Below are positions 61,280 to 64,000 of a stretch of 64,000 nt of DNA, piece after piece; position 1 is the first letter of the stretch; every line of letters begins with the position of its first letter. The translations under genes and the position numbers were made by a program. The DNA lies in assembly GCA_025758065.1 (NCBI GenBank), contig CP107199.1, positions 3,755,501 to 3,819,500 of the forward strand. The letters are read 5' to 3'. Origin of the DNA: Lachnospiraceae bacterium. GTDB lineage: Bacteria; Bacillota; Clostridia; Lachnospirales; Lachnospiraceae. The notes beneath the pieces were generated by a model. That model did not search any database and was not told the DNA's origin. It was given only the letters and a program-made list of their open reading frames with translations.

Positions 61280-63604
61280 TCATTCCGTCCTGATCTTAGC
61301 CCCATGGTAGAAGAAATCAAGGATATCTTTATATGTCTTTCCTGCCTTCGCCATACTGTGGGCACCGTTCTGGCTCATTCCAACACCATGCCCAAAGCCG
61401 CCACCGTATACACGAAATACAATGCTTCCGTCCTCTGCTGTACGCTTTTCAATGGAAATAAAAGCACTTGGAAGGGACGCTGTTCCTGTCATTTCCGTTC
61501 CGTCCTGTTTCTTTATTACAAGTTCTGTATTTCCAAGCATACTTCTTACCTGACTCTGGCCTTTGATCTTGCAGCTTCCTCCATCTCCTTTTACTTCTAC
61601 TTCGGAGGCAATCCCACCTAAACCTCTGGATACCACATTTACATCCGTCACATTTCCCACATCCGTGATCTGTTCTGAAAGAATACCTGCCTTTATATCT
61701 ACATGCCACCGGAACATTGGATAAGAAGCATCATAAGAAGTAATATTCTGAGAACGTATGTATTCATCAAAGGTATCATTATCTTCCACCGTCAGCTCCC
61801 TGGCGCCTTTTTTGATCTGCATAGAACGCAGATATGGCAATGCTTCTCCTTCTTTGCCCCATACGCTTCCATCTGCCCCATGACCGCAGGAAGTGGAATA
61901 ATAAAAAGCTTCTATAGGCTTATTGTTATAAAAAAGCATCTGGCCATAGGTTTCATTTACAGCCTGATCCGTCCGCTCACTGGTGTTGATATTGTTATAA
62001 ACCTGGAAACTGGTGCTGTCATCTACATGGGCACCATACTGACCATAAGCATTTCCCTGGATCTGGCGATAAGCATAGGTACGGGCGCATACTGCCTGTG
62101 CCTTTAACGCCTCTTTTTCATAAGAAGCAGGCATTTCACTTGGGACTACTTTCTTTAAATAATCTTCCAGATACAATTCATTAATAAGGACCAGGCCTCC
62201 CTCTTCTGCTTTGACTTCCATAGAACCGCTGTATACAGGCTGTCCCTGGCCACGTTCTAAGGAAGTAACGATAATACCTTCACCGTCCTCTGGTTTTAAG
62301 GTCATACGGCCTTTTTCCAGCTTTTTATCTGTTGCTTCAAAGGTAAATGTATCTCCTTTTTTAAATGAACTGCTTTCATGATCCCCATTTTCTTTTTCGT
62401 ATATCATTTCTCCATCACAATTTGCTGTAAGTTCAATGGTATCATGGAAGATCTGCTTAAACCCATTATCCATGATCAGCACACGGATAGTTTCTGCATC
62501 TAAAGGCTGCTCCAGGATCGCCGCACTAAGCTTCCCATCTGCTGCCACAAACTCCTGTAAGTCATAACCTACCAGGATGCTTCCTTTTCCAAGAACCTGG
62601 AAATCACCATATGCCTTATATACATGGAAATTATCATCTAACGGAACACAGCCATAGCCTTCCAGTTCAATGGAATCATCTGTTACAGCAAGAACCTTTC
62701 CCCGGACCCGTTCTTTTTTCACTGTAACCTTTTTTAATTTACCTTTTTCCATATGCAGATCAGCTACACAGGATTTTAACTCATCCTTTTTTTTCTCCGC
62801 CTGGGAAACCAGCCTTCCTTCTGCTGTAAAGGTTCTTAAATATTTGCCGATATATACAGTAAACTGGTCTTTTTCTACATCTGAGATCCAGATATTCTTA
62901 TAGACCGGCTTATCTTCTATAACCTGGGTCATGCCCGCTATTTCCTGTCCTCTGACCCAGAAGCGTATCTCATTGTCCAAGTATGCATCAAGAGCCAGTC
63001 CTTGGAATCCGAAGTTGCCTTCTGTTGTATAAGCTGTCCAGCTGTCTGCCTGTTCCATATTGGAAGGAGTACCGAACAAAATAGCAGAGATTTCTTTCAT
63101 GCTGCCTTCCTGATCCGTCTTTTCTACCGCTGCCCTGTAAATATCCCACCAATCATTTCTGGCAAATGTTTTTTTCCTGTTCCAATGGGTCATTCCCACC
63201 TGTTTCTCTAAATCGCCGGAAACTTTCCCCATCATATAAGCTGTGTCTTCGTATGTAAGATTTCCCTGGGCCGATATAAGGGTAGCCGGTGTCACCTTCG
63301 GATCCAGATATCCTTTTTCATAGAGATAATCCATATATTTTACAAACCAGTTGCCTTTTTCTTTATCTGTAAATGCGGAAATTTCCCGGTCTGCTGCCAT
63401 ATTTTCCAGATTCCCAGGATCCTCAAATATCAGTGCCATGGCCTTGGCTGCCTCTGCCCTGGATATCCCCTCTGCCGGCGGCTCTGCTTTTACAATAAAT
63501 ATCATAAGAGCGATCACTGCCACCAGGATCCCGCTCATCCACAGGGTCATCTGCTTTTTAGTGATCTTCAGATCCTTTACATTTATTTTCCAGTTCATTT
63601 TCAT
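61280..63604 (-). CDS. SpoIID/LytB-domain membrane protein
   Basis: 774 residues. One membrane segment near residues 20-40, an SLH-like region (ISRAEAAKAMALIFEDP, MDYLYEKGYLDPKVTP), a long central beta-rich region of about 300 residues, and a C-terminal SpoIID domain: LYLEDYLKKVVPSEMPASYE, KAQAVCARTYAYRQI, IEAFYYSTSCGHGADGSVWG, and RVYGGGFGHGVGMSQNGA. SpoIID is a lytic transglycosylase acting on peptidoglycan without stem peptides; the Glu of VPSEMP is the catalytic residue in the family. The protein is much longer than SpoIID itself (about 340), so a role in spore cortex or general wall turnover stays open. Monocistronic. Confidence 0.92.
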   Translation of the reverse strand: MKMNWKINVKDLKITKKQMTLWMSGILVAVIALMIFIVKAEPPAEGISRAEAAKAMALIFEDPGNLENMAADREISAFTDKEKGNWFVKYMDYLYEKGYLDPKVTPATLISAQGNLTYEDTAYMMGKVSGDLEKQVGMTHWNRKKTFARNDWWDIYRAAVEKTDQEGSMKEISAILFGTPSNMEQADSWTAYTTEGNFGFQGLALDAYLDNEIRFWVRGQEIAGMTQVIEDKPVYKNIWISDVEKDQFTVYIGKYLRTFTAEGRLVSQAEKKKDELKSCVADLHMEKGKLKKVTVKKERVRGKVLAVTDDSIELEGYGCVPLDDNFHVYKAYGDFQVLGKGSILVGYDLQEFVAADGKLSAAILEQPLDAETIRVLIMDNGFKQIFHDTIELTANCDGEMIYEKENGDHESSSFKKGDTFTFEATDKKLEKGRMTLKPEDGEGIIVTSLERGQGQPVYSGSMEVKAEEGGLVLINELYLEDYLKKVVPSEMPASYEKEALKAQAVCARTYAYRQIQGNAYGQYGAHVDDSTSFQVYNNINTSERTDQAVNETYGQMLFYNNKPIEAFYYSTSCGHGADGSVWGKEGEALPYLRSMQIKKGARELTVEDNDTFDEYIRSQNITSYDASYPMFRWHVDIKAGILSEQITDVGNVTDVNVVSRGLGGIASEVEVKGDGGSCKIKGQSQVRSMLGNTELVIKKQDGTEMTGTASLPSAFISIEKRTAEDGSIVFRVYGGGFGHGVGMSQNGAHSMAKAGKTYKDILDFFYHGAKIRTE

Positions 63605-63721
63605 AATGTCTTTATCACCTTATCAGCACGAATATCACTGGTATATCTTCTTTTTTAATATGTATGCGATCAGCGCATGCATTTCTGTTTCAATTTCTGC
63701 ATTATGCCACAACGAAAGAAA

Positions 63722-63952
63722 GCAGCGAGAACCCCGCTGCTTTTATCTTCTGTGACCCCAAGATGCCGTCTCTTACTTATTGACGCCTAGCAATGCTAGG
63801 TGGGCAACCTCACTTAAACTTCTGCCTTCCACGCTTAAAAGGAGGCATGACATCCGCTTAAAAATATTGGAATCCCTTTAGTCTAATGTAGGTTCAAAAT
63901 TGGTAAGAACTTCGCACATCCCAGGTGATCACATATGTGCTTCATTTATTAT
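63722..63952 (-). ncRNA. ssrS: 6S RNA
   Basis: On the minus strand, ACCTGGGATGTGCG (about 63924-63911) pairs with GACGGCATCTTGGGGT (about 63769-63754) to give the closing stem of 6S RNA. Between them lie typical pieces such as CCAATTTTGAACCTACA, GGGATTCCAATA and CACCTAGCATTGCTAGGCG. A near-consensus promoter precedes it and GCAGCG-loop-CGCTGC with a U/C run ends it (63720-63744). 6S RNA imitates an open promoter and holds the housekeeping RNA polymerase in stationary phase. About 200-230 nt, the usual size. No coding frame is credible here. Confidence 0.85.
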
Positions 63953-63958
63953 GGTGCT

Positions 63959-63987
63959 ATTATAACCCAACATTTTATGTTTTTCAA
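63959..63987 (-). promoter_or_regulatory. promoter of the 6S RNA
   Basis: On the minus strand TTGAAA (63987-63982), 17-bp spacer, TATAAT (63964-63959). Transcription would start near 63952. Confidence 0.8.
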
Positions 63988-64000
63988 GCCTGTTTTTTTA

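Noticed and set aside
61304..61621. Plus-strand frames opposite the SpoIID-domain gene
   Set aside because: Antisense shadows of a long gene with clear domain motifs.
63351..63755. Plus-strand 134-codon frame across the 5' end of the SpoIID gene
   Set aside because: Mostly antisense to the SpoIID gene start and overlapping the 6S RNA terminator; no ribosome site.

Overview
The window looks like a chromosomal segment of a gut Clostridia bacterium, most likely Lachnospiraceae. Supporting signs are the moderate-to-low GC content, strong AGGAGG ribosome sites, hrcA-grpE-dnaK-dnaJ order with a CIRCE operator, a 6S RNA of Firmicutes type, and many AraC, YesM/YesN and carbohydrate ABC systems. Species cannot be fixed from the sequence alone.

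Layout. (1) 1-5 kb: a decaying lactose/galactose operon (intact GPH permease, broken lacZ, and a lacA remnant fused to a 5'-truncated galE). (2) 5.2-12.4 kb: sulfatase, two ABC permeases, binding lipoprotein and two half-size CHR (chromate-type) transporters, with a divergent AraC regulator. (3) 12.6-20.4 kb: sialic acid and amino sugar catabolism (nanE-nanA-Na+ symporter-yhcH; nanK-rpiR-nagA; divergent nagB) with recognisable promoters, terminators and palindromic operators. (4) 20.6-31 kb: a cell-wall-binding fragment, a two-component system, a thiol/Fe-S redox trio (CXXC mini-protein, 4Fe-4S membrane protein, TlpA lipoprotein), an IS3 element beside a truncated GGDEF/EAL protein, an intact diguanylate cyclase, and a graveyard holding a dead Phd antitoxin, IS3 fragments and an IS200-type tnpA. 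(5) 30.6-45.6 kb: an intact GH2 beta-galactosidase with AraC regulators, then a second sulfatase-ABC cassette with a divergent YesM/YesN pair and an anaerobic sulfatase-maturating radical SAM enzyme. (6) 46.6-53.3 kb: a cysteine-degradation operon (PatB-type C-S lyase, DAACS symporter, thioredoxin-fold mini-protein, cysteine desulfidase) behind a consensus sigma-54 promoter and next to its likely enhancer-binding protein. (7) 53.5-64 kb: conserved chromosome (OGG-type glycosylase, dnaK operon, 3D-domain and SpoIID-domain envelope proteins, 6S RNA), with dispersed palindromic repeats between genes.

Together regions 2, 3 and 5 read as a toolkit for sulfated, sialylated host glycans. Sulfatases activated by the maturase remove sulfate, a beta-galactosidase trims galactose, binding-protein ABC systems import products, and sialic acid and GlcNAc enter glycolysis through nan/nag. 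The most interesting points are the possible link of CHR transporters to sulfatase chemistry, the sigma-54-controlled cysteine operon, solo IS605-type end/omegaRNA-like relics, a family of structured palindromic repeats, and the 6S RNA at the right edge.
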